From Pisolithus tinctorius (taxonomy: Eukaryota; Basidiomycota; Agaricomycetes; Boletales; Pisolithaceae): 64,000 nt of DNA. A model generated the notes under the pieces. The model did not search any database. It saw nothing but the letters and a program-made list of their open reading frames with translations, and was not told the origin of the DNA. Shown here piece by piece: positions 1-11,592 of the stretch (positions within the stretch are counted from its first letter, which is position 1; each line of letters starts with the position of its first letter). The stretch spans positions 2,356,001-2,420,000 of the forward strand of contig JANFAH010000003.1 in NCBI GenBank assembly GCA_024663395.1, given 5' to 3'. A program made the translations under genes and the position numbers.

Positions 1-476
1 ATACCTCTTTTGTCTGCGAGCGCGTGCACCGTGACCGCCAAACTTCTTGGGTTCCATCCGTCTAGGATCCGCAATGAGGAGTGTCCGGTCATACGCGATC
101 AACTTCTTCTTCAACTCCATCGCGCTGTAAGCGTCGACGTATTTGGAGTAGTAGGCAACGACGGCTTTTGCAATCGCTTGGCGGATAGCATAAATTTGCG
201 AGGTGTGACCTCCTCCCTTTACGCGGACGCGGATGTCCAGAAGTGAGAAGGACTCCTCGCCAACAACAAGAACAGGTTCATATATCTTGAAGCGGAGGAT
301 CTCTGGTCGGACGAGGTTGATGGGTGAGCCGTTAATGCGAATGAGTCCACGGCCCTCCTTAGCATGGGCTACCGCAGTTGCGGTCTAAGAAAGAGTTAAT
401 GCATGCATATCGGACGCATGTCGAATATCGAACGTGCCTTCTTTTTACCGAACGTCTGGACAGCTTTGGTTGACAT
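1..476 (-). CDS. RPS16: 40S ribosomal protein S16 (uS9), 3' end cut by window edge
   Basis: Small-subunit ribosomal protein uS9, whose C-terminal tail reaches the decoding centre. Exon 1 is 476-438 (13 codons, [13 protein letters not shown]) and exon 2 runs from 384 to the window edge. The joined 141 residues contain the family signatures [29 protein letters not shown] and [11 protein letters not shown]. Only about one residue plus the stop should lie outside the window. The 53-nt intron 437-385 must begin with GC (AAG|GCACGT) to keep the frame, because no GT donor in the right phase gives the conserved KKK-TATA junction. Identity is certain from the motifs. The GC donor is inferred from frame and protein conservation, not from RNA. 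Confidence 0.95.
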
Positions 477-1522
477 TTTGCGGATGAAAACGAAATGGTC
501 GAGCGAGTTCGACTAGAATCGTGACAGATTAGTTTTGGGTCACCAGAAGCTTTCACGGGTCATCCAAGTCCACGCAGACGCATCCAGCTCGTTCCCATCA
601 AATCCAACCAAAATCATCGTGCCTCCCCTTCCAGGAACTCAAAGAAACGACTTGGACACTTCCGTAGACCACACTTACCCTCTGTAAACCTTGAAGAGAG
701 TCGGGATGGCGGGTACTTGGTGTGTGTCGCCTCAGGATGGAGTTCAGTCAAATTTCCCACGACCATATATGGGTCAGACCAACGGACGATTGATTGATTA
801 CAGATACTCAGGCAGTGGGCGTAATACAGCACTAGTATTCACAGGCAGCTCGCTGAATGATAGTACTGGAGTACACGTACATGGACTATAGCCATTTTTC
901 TTCATCCTATCATTATCAGCTATCTGGTCTGTCGGTCCTCGTCCATGTATTTTTAGTCTTCTCAGCGTCTTGAGTTTTTCGCCTTTCAAAGGGGCCCAGT
1001 TTTGTCGTTTCTCGCATTTCGGCTACCAATCTGTATTTCTACCAGTTTCACTTTTCCTTCGTAGCGCTGCCCTAGTCGCCGTCCCTTTCTGTACCTGTCC
1101 GAGTCGACGTGCTTACTCACGCTCCAAACGTTATCTGTGTCCCGTCTTTGCCTCGAGTGCTTCGACCTGGCATTAGTATGTATGTTCTTGGATCACTCCA
1201 CGACACAGGGAGTTGGGAACGATAGGAGCGACACACCTGTATTATCTTTAGATTTGATCTAACCATCGTTACACGCAGAGAGGAGGATGTAGGCGGTAGA
1301 AGCCCATCTGCACCAACAAGAGACATAGTCTCTCTGTAACTCAGTTAATGCGACGGTCCATGTGGTGGGCTGCACGTCCACGTGATGAACGCGTCCCACG
1401 CAATGATGCGCACGCGGCTGCTGCCTTGACTCATCGGGTCAGTCTAAGGCCGAGGTCCGCTATCAGTCCTCAAGCTCAAGTTTAAGCTATCCGACCTCCT
1501 TCGCCGTTTTCTCTGCTTAACC
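477..1522. other. Intergenic region between RPS16 and RAD51
   Basis: About 1 kb between the divergently transcribed RPS16 and RAD51. Only short overlapping ORFs without recognisable motifs are present on either strand. It probably holds the two promoters and 5' UTRs. I see no tRNA-like fold or repeat. Confidence 0.5.
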
Positions 1523-2804
1523 ATGTCTCAGACAGAAGATCCCCAACAAGAGTACTCTATGTCTGGCCCACTTCTGGTTTCAAAACTGGAAGAAGCCGGC
1601 ATACACGCTAACGATATCAAGAAACTTGCAGACGCTGGCCTCAATACTGTTGAAGCCGTAGCATTCACACCAAAGAAGAACTTACTCGCCATCAAAGGCA
1701 TCTCAGAAGCCAAGGCCGACAAGATCCTTACCGAAGGTGGGGATCTTGCAAATACACATCTGGCACGGCGTCCGTGAATAACTCCTCGTCTCTTTAGCAC
1801 ATAAAATTGTTCCCCTTGGATTTCAGAGTGCTACGGAAGTTCATGCGCGCCGCTCTGAGCTTGTTCACATCACTACTGGTTCGAAGCAACTCGACGCATT
1901 GCTAGGAGGTGAGTGTTGGCGCATTCCCCCCGTCAACTCGTAATAGTGAGCGCATGTAGGTGGCATGGAGACAGGTGCCATCACAGAATTGTTTGGCGAA
2001 TTTAGAACCGGAAAGTCTCAGTTGTGCCACACGCTCTCGGTGACGTGTCAACTACCCGTTAGTATGGGTGGCGGGGAAGGCAAATGCTTGTATATCGATA
2101 CCGAGGGCACCTTCCGACCTGCCCGACTACTTGCCGTTGCAGAGAGGTATGGCCTCAATGAGGAGGAAGTTCTTGATAACGTTGCATATGCGCGAGCCTA
2201 CAACGCAGATCACCAAAATAGCCTGTTAATAAGTGCGAGTGCTCTCATGGCAGAGTCGAGGTACAGAACCATTGCACGTGCGTTGGGGTCGCAAGTTGAT
2301 GATGGCGACTAGGTTTTGCCTCCTCATCGTGGATTCGTGCACTGCTTTATACCGAACAGATTTTAGTGGCCGGAGCGAGCTATCTGCCCGTCAGAATCAC
2401 CTGGGAAAGTTCCTACGCACTCTTCAGCGTTTGGCGGACGAGGTACGAACCCGTGGTTATTGCTTGAGCGGGACTCTGAGAACTTCAGCAGTTTGGCGTC
2501 GCTGTTGTCGTGACAAATCAGGTCATGTCTAACCCGGACGCGTCTGCTGGCCCATATGCTGCAAACGAGAAGAAACCCATAGGCGGGAATATAATGGCCC
2601 ATGCCACTACTACACGGTCGGTCCTTTCAACATGTAGGCGAAATAAAGCTCGCATATTAATTCTCTTCATCCAGCTTGCAGCTTAAGAAAGGCCGCGGAA
2701 ACACGCGAATATGTAAAATATATGATTCACCGTGCCTTCCTGAGATGGAGACACAATTTGCTATCCTTCCTAGTGGTATCGGAGACCCCGAAGAGGAATC
2801 GTGA
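1523..2804 (+). CDS. RAD51: DNA repair recombinase Rad51
   Basis: Eukaryotic RecA-family strand-exchange protein for homologous recombination; it forms nucleoprotein filaments on ssDNA in the nucleus. Six exons: 1523-1736, 1798-1908, 1960-2260, 2313-2442, 2489-2616 and 2675-2804, giving 337 aa (human 339). The N-terminal helix-hairpin-helix domain (about residues 15-70, [32 protein letters not shown]) precedes the ATPase core with Walker A GEFRTGKS, the [12 protein letters not shown] stretch, Walker B CLLIVDS and the L2-region VVVTNQV, and ends in [19 protein letters not shown]. Signatures such as [17 protein letters not shown] favour RAD51 over DMC1. All exon phases close. The upstream neighbour RPS16 is divergent. 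Confidence 0.97.
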
Positions 2805-3028
2805 CGACTTTTGATTGTTCCACTTGTCTCGTAGATATGATCGATGCCCTGCCTTCGCACTAGCACTGTTTTCCTGTAAGTTCCACGATGAATGTATTCA
2901 TATTGCAAAAAGCATGGCGAAGATGAATCTCGTCAAGGAATGGAGTACAACCAGTTGAGTGGTGTTGAGCCGTTAGAGCCATGAATATACATAAAATAAC
3001 GCTACATAGGAAACTACGCGCTTTATCG

Positions 3029-4481
3029 CTACGCCAACAAACGCGTTAGGATGTTTGCGCGAGTCTTACTGATCTGCTCCCTCAATTTATTGACATCCGT
3101 CGGACTGACATCGGCTATGTCAGCGAGGAGGTATGCCACGTCGCCCTTGGAATCCGAGTACTGCTTCTCCACATTGTATGGTGATAAAATGTCATTGACC
3201 TGCCGCAGCACACCGGGTTGGTTGTTGTGTACGTGACAGACACGGACGTGGTCGCCTTGCTCAGCGGTTATAGCACGAAGGTCAACCTCCGGGAAGTTGA
3301 CAGCTCCTACGGTTGAACCATAGTTCAGGTACCGTGCCAAAGCTTGGGAAACCTCTTCTCCGATCATCCGCTGAGCTTCCTCTGTCGAGCCACCGATGTG
3401 AGGACTGAGTATGACGTTCGGGAGGCTGCGGAGAGTACTAGACCAAGAATTGACGCTGTCGTCGAAAGTCGCACCATTGGACGCCGGTTCGGCCGGGAAT
3501 ACATCTAGTGCAGCACCTGCGAGATGTTTTGACCGTAGGGCCTCTATTAAGGCTGGAATGTCCACCACGCGCCCGCGCGCGTTGTTGATAAGATATGATC
3601 CCTCCTTCATCTGCTCGAGCTCCGTTTTCGAGATCATGTTAACAGTCTCCGGGAGTTCCGGTACGTGGAGTGTCACGAAGTCGGCTTCGGCGAGAAGCGC
3701 TTGAAGAGGGTCGACCTGTCGAGCTGACCCGAGAGGCATCAAATTGATCACGTCGTAGAAGATGACACGCATCCCAAGGGCCTCTGCAAGGACAGACAGC
3801 TGAGAACCAATATGGCCATAGCCCACAATCCCAAGGGTCTTCCCGCGAACTTCCCAGCAACCCTTGGATTGCTTGTTCCAGATACCTGCCCGCAGTTCAA
3901 ACGAACGTTGGAACAACTGCCGGGACAAAGCGATGATCTCGGCAATGACCAATTCCGCAACGGAGCGGGAATTCGAGAATGGTGAGTTGAAGACCGGAAT
4001 GCCAGCCTTTGCCGCAGTGGCGAGGTCGACCTGGTTGGTACCGATGCAGAAGCAACCAATGACAAGTAACTGAGAAAGGTACGGTCAAGAGGGATTTTTC
4101 CAAATGGTTGTACGGGCATACCTTTGACGCAGCCTTGATTACACGCTCGGTGATTCTCGTCTTGCTGCGGATGCCAATAGCATGATAATGTGGGATTTTT
4201 TCCACGAGTTCGTCCTCTGACAATGCTTTGGTATAATGGTCTACTGTGAACCCCTGTGCCCGGAGATACGAAACAGCCTCTTGACTAATATTTTCCAGGA
4301 GGAGGAGTCTCAAGCCCTCGTTGTCGACTGGATGCAAAACTTTGGGCTGGCGAATTACCCCGAAGGATGCATGAGACTCCCTGTGCCTTAGCCTGTCGTG
4401 CAGGGTCTGGGTAGGAGGAGAAATCGACGTAGCGACGACTCGAGGAGACTTTTGGGGGATGGCGATGGGCTGGGGTGCCAT
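3029..4481 (-). CDS. SER33: D-3-phosphoglycerate dehydrogenase (Ser3/Ser33 type)
   Basis: Catalyses the first committed step of serine synthesis, oxidising 3-phosphoglycerate to 3-phosphohydroxypyruvate with NAD+. Exons 4481-4122 and 4069-3029 give 466 aa, against about 469 in yeast Ser33. Visible motifs are HAIGIRSKTRIT, GCFCIGTNQVDL, FNSPFSNSRSVAELV, the Rossmann motif GYGHIGSQLS, the active-site region NNARGRVVDI and LSPHIGGSTEEAQ with the catalytic His. A C-terminal ACT-like domain (VHNNQPGVLRQVNDIL) is expected to mediate serine feedback. The frame is open to an upstream ATG at 4622, but starting at 4481 matches the family length. It is divergent from HIS7, 208 bp away, with a TGACTC core between them. 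Confidence 0.95.
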
Positions 4482-4630
4482 GGTGGGCGTTTGGAAGTAT
4501 ACAAGGTGGTTCATAGCTGTCGTTATGCTTTTATGTAACCGGGTCTGTCTGACTGCTATTGACGAACGAGCACGCAACCTTCGTCCGAAATCAATTGGCA
4601 TTCCCGATAAGGAAAGAGACATTGATTGAT

Positions 4631-4636
4631 TGACTC
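4631..4636 (+). promoter_or_regulatory. Gcn4/Cpc1-like TGACTC core in the SER33-HIS7 shared promoter
   Basis: The hexamer TGACTC lies 54 bp upstream of the HIS7 start and about 150 bp upstream of the SER33 start. It matches six of seven positions of the bZIP general-amino-acid-control site TGACTCA. Both flanking genes make amino acids, a context where such sites are known in fungi. Function is inferred, and a single hexamer can occur by chance. Confidence 0.45.
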
Positions 4637-4689
4637 CGAACGAGCCGGGTCAATATGCCAAACGACAAGTGGATTGGCATCTTTTCCCT

Positions 4690-6424
4690 ATGACCCTCTT
4701 CCTTCTCGACCATGGCGCGGGCAATGTCCAGAGCCTCGCTAACTCGATAAAACGGCTAGGCTATCCGTTTTCGTGGATATCCACTCCAGAGGACTTCCAA
4801 AAGGCAACCGTGAGCAAGCTTCTCTCATTATCGCAGGCTCGTCTCATATTTCTCATAGGTTCTCATCTTCCCAGGGCAGGGTGCATTCCATACTGCAATA
4901 GAATGCTTGACAGCCCGTGGCTTGCTGCATCCACTCTTGGACTACATCAACTCCGGAAAGCCGTATTTTGGTATTTGCATCGGCATGCAGGTCCTATTCG
5001 CATCGTCCGCCGAATCCCCGTCCGTGCGCGGCTTAGGCATCATACCGTGTGATATCGTTCGCTTTGATGATACAGACAAGGCGGTCCCTCACATGGGATG
5101 GAACACTATCGAATGCCTTGACCCCTCATCAGATCCACAGTCCACTGAAGGACTCTCGGCAACATCGCACTATTATTTCGTTCATTCTTATTGCGCTATT
5201 TACGACCCAGAAAGGAATCCCGTGGCTGCAGAGTGGGCCCACTCAACCACGCAGTACGGGAACGATGTCTTTGTATCGACCGTCCGAAAGGGGAATGTCT
5301 TCGGAGCGCAGTTTCATCCCGAAAAGTCTGGAGTTGCGGGGCTGGCCAATCTGGATGCTTGGATAAAACAGTCTTTGGCTGGACGCGTCCCTACTGCAAC
5401 TGTGACTCGTGTACCCAGACCCCCAAAACCAGCAGACGGTTTCACGAAGCGAATTATCGCTTGCATGGATGTCCGTGCAAACGATGAAGGTGACCTAGTT
5501 GTTACCAAAGGAGATCAGTATGACGTACGTGAAAAGGCTGCACCCAACTCCTCGGCGGTCGACGCCGCTGGTGCCGTTCGCAACCTTGGGAAGCCCGTTG
5601 CACTTGCTTCAAAATACTTTGAATCAGGGGCAGATGAGCTCTGCCTCTTAAACATCACCTCGTTCCGGAACTCACCCTTGCATGATCAGCCGATGTTAGC
5701 CGTCGTCCGGGCCGCAGCGGAACGTGTCTTCGTCCCGCTCACAATTGGCGGAGGAATCAAGGATGCTGTTGACCCTGATGGCACGAAACGTCCCGCCGTC
5801 GAGGTCGCAGGTGCCTATTTCCGCGTGGGTGCTGACAAAGTCAGCATAGGGTCCGAGGCTGTTTATGCGGTCGAGAAACTACGGGCTGCCGGGTCCGGAG
5901 ACGGTACAAGTGCAATAGAGACAATATCAAAGATGTATGGCAGGCAGGCTGTTGTGGTTTCCGTCGACCCCCGGCGCGTATATGTCGACCCATCCACCTA
6001 TGATGGACCTTACAAGGATGAACTGGTTTATGGGAAGGATGATGGTCCAATGGCTGAACGAGGCAAGGCATGGTGGTACCAGTGCACCGTTTCGGGAGGT
6101 CGCGAGACGCGGCCGGTGTCGGCTGTAGAATTGGCCAGAGGCGCGGAGATGCTCGGGGCAGGGGAGATATTGCTAAACAGTATCGACCGAGACGGGACAG
6201 GCCTCGGCTTCGACCACGACTTGATTGGAATGATAAAGCGTGCCGTCACCATACCTGTGGTGGCGAGCAGTGGCGCAGGCACGACGAAGCACTTTGTGGA
6301 CGTCTTCAGGGAGACGAACGTAGAATCAGCTTTGGCTGCCGGGATATTCCATCGAGACGAAGTTAGCATTAGGGATGTCAAGGCCGCACTACAACGCAAG
6401 GGATTTAATACCCGGCTTATTTGA
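4690..6424 (+). CDS. HIS7: Imidazole glycerol phosphate synthase, bifunctional HisH-HisF
   Basis: Fifth-stage histidine biosynthesis enzyme. It converts PRFAR and glutamine to IGP and AICAR, which feeds purine synthesis. Exons 4690-4809 and 4859-6424 give 561 aa (yeast 552). The N-terminal class-I glutamine amidotransferase (about residues 1-205) shows the PGQGAF oxyanion strand, the catalytic Cys in GICIGMQ and the His/Glu pair in FHPEKS. The C-terminal HisF barrel (about 220-555) shows CMDVRANDEGDLVVTKGDQ, LTIGGGIKD, GADKVSIGSEAVY, VVSVDPRRVYV and GAGEILLNSIDRDG. The 49-nt intron restores VLIFPGQGAF. A further in-frame ATG at 4630 is less likely because family members start close to the amidotransferase fold. 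Confidence 0.97.
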
Positions 6425-6797
6425 CAAGTACATCTATTTATAAACGAATGAAGTATGTATGTGGAACAGGCACCAATGCAACCAAACATTCCGGTGTTCG
6501 CGAACTTTCATTTCATGCTCCCAAGCAAGCTCTCAACAACAACTCATAGAGAGTGAGCACGTAATACAGTACTGGATAAATTGTCACGATCTTTAACCTA
6601 CATACGTCTCAAAGGAGACGGGTATGCCTAGATAATGGAACACCGAGATGGATACAAAGAGCATGTTGTTAGCTTCAATAAAGGAAGAAGACAGGGGAAG
6701 ATAGGGTCAAAGCAAAAAGAAGACGAAATTCAGACCTGGAACAGGAAAAAGGTACCAGAAAATACGACGAAACAAAGGAAAGATGGGAAAACGTCCA
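6425..6797. other. Convergent 3' intergenic region
   Basis: Lies between the stops of HIS7 (plus) and PAL1 (minus), so it should hold both 3' UTRs and polyadenylation sites. It is A-rich around 6650-6780. No coding signal seen. Confidence 0.5.
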
Positions 6798-8401
6798 TCA
6801 TTTCGGGCCCCTGACAACATCCTTGACCTTCTTCAGAAGGCTGGTCTTCCGGCCGAGATTGGCACCCCCGTTCCCTGGAGAACCGGGGGTAGCGTCAAAG
6901 TAACCATACCTATCCTCGCCAGAAGATGGGCGGTTAGCGGTAGGTGTACGAGGTGTGGCAGGGAGTCGCTTCTCTCTTCGTGGATCGTCGACATAAACGA
7001 ATGCTTCAGATGCATCCGAGAGCGGCGACGTGTTCTCATTCGTATACCCGCGGCGGTCATTGCGTTCACCGCTGCCCGGTGCCAGCCTTCCCAGGAAGGA
7101 GTTTTGGGAACGATGAGTGGGGCGGGTAGTGCCTTGAGGGTCTCTTCCAGTAGGAGAGGGAGGGTCAGCCACTGCGCCATCCGCGGGGATATTCGGGTTC
7201 TCCCGTAACTTGCGGAAGCGCTGCATAAGTGATTTGGTGCGCTTGGGCTGACCGGAGGGGGAGATCATTCCACCCTCGGCGTCGGAATGGTACGCTTCTG
7301 GTACGAGGATGGGTTGTGGTGGGGGCAGGACGCCACGCTTGGCACGACGATCGGAGCGATCTTTATCTCGTGATTGCGTCTGCCTCGTGTCATCGTCTAG
7401 GTATTCTCTGTACACTTCGCGAAGATCACGACCGTCCTTTGAGCGTCGGCCTATGGAATGCTGTGGAGTAGCGTTGCGAGAAAATTGGCCCTCACGGCCA
7501 CCATAGATGGAACTGGCGGGTGTCCCCCCGTCGCGGCGTGTAGCACCACCACCGGCGAAAAATTCTTCGTAAGGTTCGGGTTCGTGGATGCCCCAAGCTT
7601 CTGCGATTGCATCGACCTTTTTCTTGGGGGCATCGTAGATGGGAGCAAACCCTCCGTTATAAGCATCTGGGGATAGGTAGGGGCCGCCGGAAGCCAACGC
7701 ATATTGCTCTGCAGGGTTGCTGCCCCAAGCGAGCATAGGGGCCTTCGCACGATGACGATTGCGAGAAGGAGCACAAGCATCGAAGGGGCCGTCATGGTGG
7801 AACACTGACAAAGTAATGCATTAGTGGGGAGGTAACGAGGTGGACAAGAAGATATACGTACTCGGACCGACGCCGGTAAAATCGAGTCTGTCTATGACAT
7901 CGGCATGTATCGAACCTTTCTTGCCGTGAGGCTTTGGTTTGGGCTTTTCCATGATGTTTGGAGCGCGAAGAGCTGAATCCTGTGATTGGGAGCGACGGCC
8001 GCGAGCTGAGGGGCGGGTAGCGTTGGCGGACGAACTGCTAGGGGAGAAAGGGCTTGAGAGGAGATGAGAAAAAAAGAGGACAGTAGGACATACGGTACGA
8101 CAGTCTGACTTCTTCCTGTCCTTGAGCGGGATGGTTGATCAGAATATTGGCGGTACTGGACTGTGTCCCTGAGGGCGTCTGCCATGTGATCGCGGTGATG
8201 GGTGGGCTTTTGGGGAGGAAGGACTTTGGGGTTGTAGTGGGGGTGTTTCTGGGGGGGATCTGGAGGGAGACGGGGGACGGGCTTTGAGGCGGGGTAGATT
8301 GGGTCAGAGAAAGGGTCAGAGTAGGACCTGTGGCGGGACCTGTGGGGTGGATGGACAACTTTTGACGGCTTGTTTCCGGGTGGAACTGGCTGTCTTGACA
8401 T
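6798..8401 (-). CDS. PAL1: Pal1-family cell morphology protein
   Basis: Pal1 proteins act at the cell cortex/eisosome-endocytosis interface in fungi and help keep cells cylindrical. Exons 8401-8094, 8037-7862 and 7804-6798 give 496 aa. The Pal1 core spans the exon 2/3 junction: GKKGSIHADVIDRLDFTGVG, then MFHHDGPFDACAPSRN and KAPMLAW, then ALASGGPY. The N-terminus is Pro/Arg/Ser-rich and probably disordered, as is the Ser/Arg-rich C-terminus. Both introns have /GTATGT- or GTACGT-type donors and consistent phase (GTA CC|C and A|TG). The gene is divergent from the desaturase, 218 bp away. A further in-frame ATG lies upstream near 8470. Confidence 0.9.
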
Positions 8402-8619
8402 CGTCTTCTTCCCACGCAAACAACGGCAACAGAGTACGGGCAAGAGTGTCACCAAACCAGCACAACACAACTCGTTTGGATGTCGTCCGTCTTCAACCGT
8501 GCATGTCGCCCGAAGCCCTGTGGAGTTTGGGCCATCACAGCCACCCCCCTCGATTACATAATAACATGAACACGACCCCCCTTACATAAAACATTGCACG
8601 GCCTATCTCAGCGTCGACC

Positions 8620-10414
8620 ATGGTGTGGTCTCGACAAGAGGTCGCCGACCGTATCCTCGCCGGAGACACGCTCGTCGTATACAACGGCCAGCTGCTCCGC
8701 ATCCCCCAAGCATGGCTGAACGCTCACCCCGGCGGTTCTCTTGCCATCCTGCACTTCGTCGGCCGTGATGCAACCGACGAAATCGACGCGTACCACTCAC
8801 AGGACGCGATGCGTAAAATTAATATGTTCTGTGTCGGAACCGTAGAGACTTCACCTTATGGTTGGGCGCCATTCCTGCCACCCGTTATGTCGGGCTGGAT
8901 CCGCAAACAGGCGTCTGATGGCTCGTTCACGTGGCATCACGAAGCAACCGCCATCCCTGCCTCAAACCTCTCTTCCGAGACCCTTCTCGTCCCCAACCAT
9001 ACTCCTGGCACTAAACAACATCAGTCCGGCGGCCCATCACTTTCTCATCTAATTCCCCCTCCCTCGAATTTATCCCTTGAAGTTCAGGCCCAACATTCCG
9101 CTGCTTACAAACAGCTCCACGAACGCATCATTAAAGCAGGTTTATATCAGACTCGTTACCTCTCCGGCTACGGTCCGGAAATCGTCCGATACCTCTTCTT
9201 GGCCTTCTCTTCTGCTTATGCGTACTCCAACAATTGGCTTATCACAAGCGCTGTTTGCCTTGGTTTCCTATGGCATCAACTCGTGTTCACCGTTCATGAT
9301 TTGGGCCATATGGGTGTCACCCATGATTGGAATATCGACAGACTTCTTGCCATATTCCTTGCTGACTTCATCGGCGGTTTGAGTGTAGGATGGTGGGTAG
9401 ATGTGAGTTTCACTCCCCTCTCTTCGCTTCTCCCGTTAAGTTAGTGATGTGTCCCGACCGGTCTTCGATCCAGAATCACAACGTGCACCACCGTGAGTAG
9501 TTTGTTTTTAATGGTGCATCCCACCCCTCACCTTGCTTCCCAGTTGTTACCAATCACCCCTCACAGTTAGTCTTTCCCTGTTACAAACGAATACTCTTGC
9601 TAATCTCCATGGATATTTAGCGACCCTGACATCGAACATCTGCCATTCCTTGCCATCTCGACCGCATTCTTCAATTCTTTATGGTCCACTTACTACAAAC
9701 GTGCAATGACCTTTGACCGGTTCTCCGCATTCCTTTTGTCTCTACAACACAAACTCTTCTATATCTTGATGGCTTTTGGGCGGTTTAACCTCTACGCCAA
9801 CGCTTATGGTTTTTTGCTTCGAAAGGCATTCGATCATCGAAAAGCCAAAGGTGGCAGGTGGTCGTGGTGGTTGGAGGTAACTGGCGTCGCCTTTTTTTGG
9901 TGTTGGTTTGGAGCCCTGCTTAGGGGATGTGGTTCATGGAAGATGGCCCTCGCCTATCTCCTCACGTCCCACCTGGTCACCAGCCCCCTACACGTACAGG
10001 CACGCTTGCATTCTATGATACTCTTTCGCAAACTAACATTGCTGGCCACAGATCGTCCTGTCACACTTTGCCATGTCCACTGACGATCTCGGACCCACAG
10101 AGTCGTTCCCGCATCGCCAGCTTAGAACCACTACCGACGTGATATGTCCTCCATATCTGGCTTTTTTGCATGGAGGTTTGCACCTTCAAGTCACACACCA
10201 TCTGTTCCCACGACTTCCTCGTCATAACTTGCGGGAAGCCAGCGTCTTGGTCAAGCAGTTCGCTCGGGAACAAGGACTTTCCTATGCTGAATTCGGATTC
10301 ATCGGAGGTAATCGAGCGGTACTGGGTGTTCTCAAGGCAGTTGCGGAGCAGGCACGAATATTGGGGACAGTTGCCGAGAATGGGATACAGGAGGCAATGA
10401 AGAAGGTGCATTGA
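8620..10414 (+). CDS. Delta-8 sphingolipid desaturase with N-terminal cytochrome b5 domain
   Basis: Front-end desaturase that introduces the delta-8 double bond into the long-chain base of fungal glucosylceramides, at the ER membrane. Five exons: 8620-9402, 9474-9492 (19 nt), 9544-9565 (22 nt), 9621-9999 and 10052-10414, giving 521 aa. The cytochrome b5 heme motif HPGG is at about residue 37. The three histidine boxes are HDLGH, HNVHH (encoded by the 19-nt microexon) and QVTHH. The last has Gln in place of the first His, diagnostic of front-end desaturases. The final intron (10000-10051) needs a GC donor, CAG|GCACGC, to keep the conserved HVQIVLSHF. Delta-8 specificity is inferred from family resemblance; fatty-acid delta-5/6 activity is less likely in this lineage. 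Confidence 0.92.
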
Positions 10415-10643
10415 AGGCTAGATATATATCCGGACACTTATGTTGGATACCCGTGCGCCCCTGATGGCGCGCCCTAATAGAGGAATACTCAGTCTGTTCA
10501 GGACAAAAAATGCGTTCATAAGTATGCATGTGGCATGGCGGTACACGCGATAACCTATGGGTGAACATATGGAGGGTCGATTTTGAGAGTATACACTCGA
10601 AAGCAGAAAAAGAAAAAGATCATCAAGGGGAGCGGACAAGGCT

Positions 10644-11427
10644 TTATTTTTTCTTGTTTGCCTCCTCCTCTTCCTTCTGCGTGGGGTTGATTGCTAAGTT
10701 TGTGGGCAGGAGACACCGAGAACAAACGAACCTTGGCAGCGCGTACTTTGCGTATGCCTTCGTACCGAGCATTGGCACGAGAGATGCGGAGAGTTCTGTA
10801 CGCCTCGAAAGACCGTTCCTCATCGGTAATCCTGCGGGGGGCTTCGTGCACGTAGGGGTCAGCAATGAGAAGGTTCGTCCGCGTGGTCTCAGCTTGCAGA
10901 TCGTCACCCTGCGCAAATGTCATTGGCTGAACCCACAAAGTAAATCCTGAAACCCGTACGGTGGAGTCGCCTTTCTTCGGCTTCCCTGCTTTCTTAGGGA
11001 AGACAATCAAACGGGCCTTGTAAGCCTTCAACCTCTCAACATTAAGTTGTTTGCCCTCCTCGCTCAGATTTCTCCTCCTGTGGTCGACGACGATACCGAT
11101 ACCACGAGCCTCCTTACGATTAATTCCAACCTCCTTCAGTTCTGCCAACGTGAAGCCGCGACCCTCCCGAAGCTTGCGGTTGTAACGGACGGTTTGGCCG
11201 CGGACAGCTGGGCGGAGAAGCGTGAGTGGACGAACGCCGAGCCTGGCGGCCTTGGCCTTGCGGGCGTTGCGTCTGCGGAGTTTACGTCCAGGTTGGTCGA
11301 ACCAAGTGCGCACCCGGCGCTGCCAGTCCTTGTGGAAATGGTTGGCATGAAGAACTGTTGGATTCAGTGGTCAAAGTGGCTCCAACGAAGTGCGAAAGCG
11401 CATACCATTGTTGTGCCGGAAACCCAT
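10644..11427 (-). CDS. RPL13: 60S ribosomal protein L13 (eL13)
   Basis: Large-subunit ribosomal protein. Exons 11427-11406, 11354-10732 and 10676-10644 give 225 aa. Visible landmarks are MGFRHNNV, NHFHKDWQRRVRTWFDQPGRK, VRPLTLLRPAVRGQTVRYN, AGIHKK-like VGINRKEARGIGI, VDHRRRN, and a Lys/Glu tail KEEEEANKKK encoded in an 11-codon last exon. A good acceptor (ATCTAAG) sits two bases before the ATG, and a matching GTGAGT donor near 11592 suggests a 163-nt intron in the 5' UTR, common in ribosomal protein genes. Confidence 0.95.
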
Positions 11428-11429
11428 GT

Positions 11430-11592
11430 CTTAGATCTGTGCGATCGTGGTTAGCAATAGAACATCAAGTCATCCAGGGGAGCCACAACAAATCCATCGT
11501 TGCATGCCAGGTGAGACGGTGCGAATTTTCGATTTTGCAAGCATACATCCATGCCAACGGCAGTCGCAGACAAACTAGACAGCGGGACTCAC
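11430..11592 (-). other. Putative 5' UTR intron of RPL13
   Basis: GTGAGT at 11592 and ATCTAAG ending at 11430 define a 163-nt candidate intron whose acceptor lies immediately before the start codon. It is about three times longer than the coding introns here. I looked for snoRNA C and D boxes inside it and found no convincing pair. Transcript data would decide. Confidence 0.45.

Noticed and set aside
1523..2804. Possible identification as DMC1
   Set aside because: N-terminal and core signatures match RAD51 better, and the 337-aa length fits RAD51.
4482..4622. Longer SER33 start at 4622
   Set aside because: It would add 47 residues that do not resemble the family. Starting at 4481 gives 466 aa, close to yeast Ser33.
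4810..4858. Apparent read-through of the HIS7 intron (no stop in one frame)
   Set aside because: The read-through shifts out of the frame encoding PGQGAF, while the 49-nt intron joins both parts exactly.
11430..11592. snoRNA inside the putative RPL13 5' UTR intron
   Set aside because: Several TGATG/GATGA-like strings occur, but I found no C/D box pair with a closing stem and no H/ACA fold.
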